Source: Corynebacterium frankenforstense (GTDB lineage Bacteria > Actinomycetota > Actinomycetes > Mycobacteriales > Mycobacteriaceae). Taken from it: a stretch of 64,000 nt of DNA. The position numbers and the translations under genes were made by a program. The notes below the pieces were generated by a model. It was not told the DNA's origin, made no database searches, and saw only the letters and a program-made list of their open reading frames with translations. Where the stretch lies: positions 1 to 64,000 of the forward strand of contig NZ_JASODI010000014.1 of the NCBI RefSeq assembly GCF_030211955.1, in the 5' to 3' direction. Shown piece after piece: positions 63,815 to 64,000 of this stretch (the stretch's first letter is position 1; every line of letters starts with the position of its first letter).

Positions 63815-64000
63815 ATGCCCAGGAAGATCCTCAGCGCGCTGACCGCGCTCGCCGCCCTCGGGGTCTGGGTGCTCATCATGAACCTCGCCGTCGTGCGAGT
63901 CCTGATGTTTTCCTCGGTCCCCCTCGGCCTTCTCACCGCGCTCAGCTCGATCCCCGCGCTGCGCGAGCCCGGGCGACGTACCTCCTCGGGCGTGGTCTCC
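63815..64000 (+). CDS. membrane protein, 3' end beyond window
   Basis: ATG 63815 with GGGAGG 8 bases upstream opens a frame of 62 codons that is still open at the window edge. MPRKILSALTALAALGVWVL begins a first membrane helix and VLMFSSVPLGLLTALSSIPA a second, ending in a basic PGRRTSSG. Forty-eight bases after the MutT1-type gene, same strand. No family recognised from the fragment. Confidence 0.65.
   Translation, partial: MPRKILSALTALAALGVWVLIMNLAVVRVLMFSSVPLGLLTALSSIPALREPGRRTSSGVVS

Overview
The window is a high-G+C actinobacterial chromosome segment. Gene content and order point to the genus Corynebacterium: a tyrS gene leading into an rRNA operon, the arginine operon argCJBDFRGH, pheST, infC-rpmI-rplT, uvrA, uvrB, coaE, ptsG, rpsA, polA and ddl/gpsA. 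It is mostly core chromosome, with short accessory stretches and no phage, transposase or CRISPR array.

Layout. 1-300: minus-strand promoter and leader of an rRNA operon whose 16S gene lies outside the window, then the tyrS terminator. 273-5212: tyrS, a Trm112-like protein, and a three-gene envelope cluster (2-TM protein, substrate-binding/VWA lipoprotein, membrane-anchored binding protein). 5356-14104: the complete arginine operon, starting at argC and ending with argH. 14320-19184: pheT, pheS, a lone molybdate-binding (Mop) protein and a TrmH-type RNA methylase. 19301-22229: five tandem TM2-domain membrane proteins, one decayed. 22482-23688: rplT, rpmI and infC, with infC starting at a rare ATC codon and preceded by a terminator-like leader. 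24002-31789: a Ser/Thr-rich anchored protein, a DUF2339 polytopic protein, uvrA, a metallo-beta-lactamase-fold hydrolase and a DoxX-like protein with a basic tail. 32033-39921: a HelD-type helicase with a frameshift, two universal stress proteins, uvrB, an unknown frameshifted gene, a DUF4259 protein and coaE. 40075-47098: ptsG, rpsA and polA. 47164-51035: tRNA-Leu(CAA), then a DUF368 protein followed by an amino-acid ABC transporter. 51118-51981: a relatively A+T-rich two-gene island encoding a lactococcin-972-family bacteriocin precursor and a small unknown protein. 52137-58578: TauE/SafE protein, coaD, rsmD, a biotinyl/lipoyl-domain protein, recG, a DAK/FakA-type kinase and ung. 58584-64000: thiL, a double-DUF3515 protein, ddl, gpsA, a MutT1-type Nudix/phosphatase and the start of a membrane protein cut by the window end.

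Functional links. The arg operon makes arginine under its own repressor, ArgR. UvrA and UvrB act in excision repair, with PolA, RecG, Ung and MutT1 nearby. CoaD and CoaE are the last two-stage enzymes of coenzyme A synthesis. PtsG imports glucose. Ddl supplies D-Ala-D-Ala for peptidoglycan and DUF368 proteins recycle the undecaprenyl-phosphate carrier.

Two cross-cutting observations stand out. First, a short repeat with the head TTGMCGACGYCGCGYC, often followed by a G+C-rich hairpin, occurs about nine times between genes and twice inside genes, where it encodes the same peptide AATDATSS in two unrelated proteins. Second, at least seven genes carry apparent one-base indels, mostly in G or C runs, that break otherwise coherent proteins. 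These are either sequencing errors or real decay, so several coordinates below span a frameshift.
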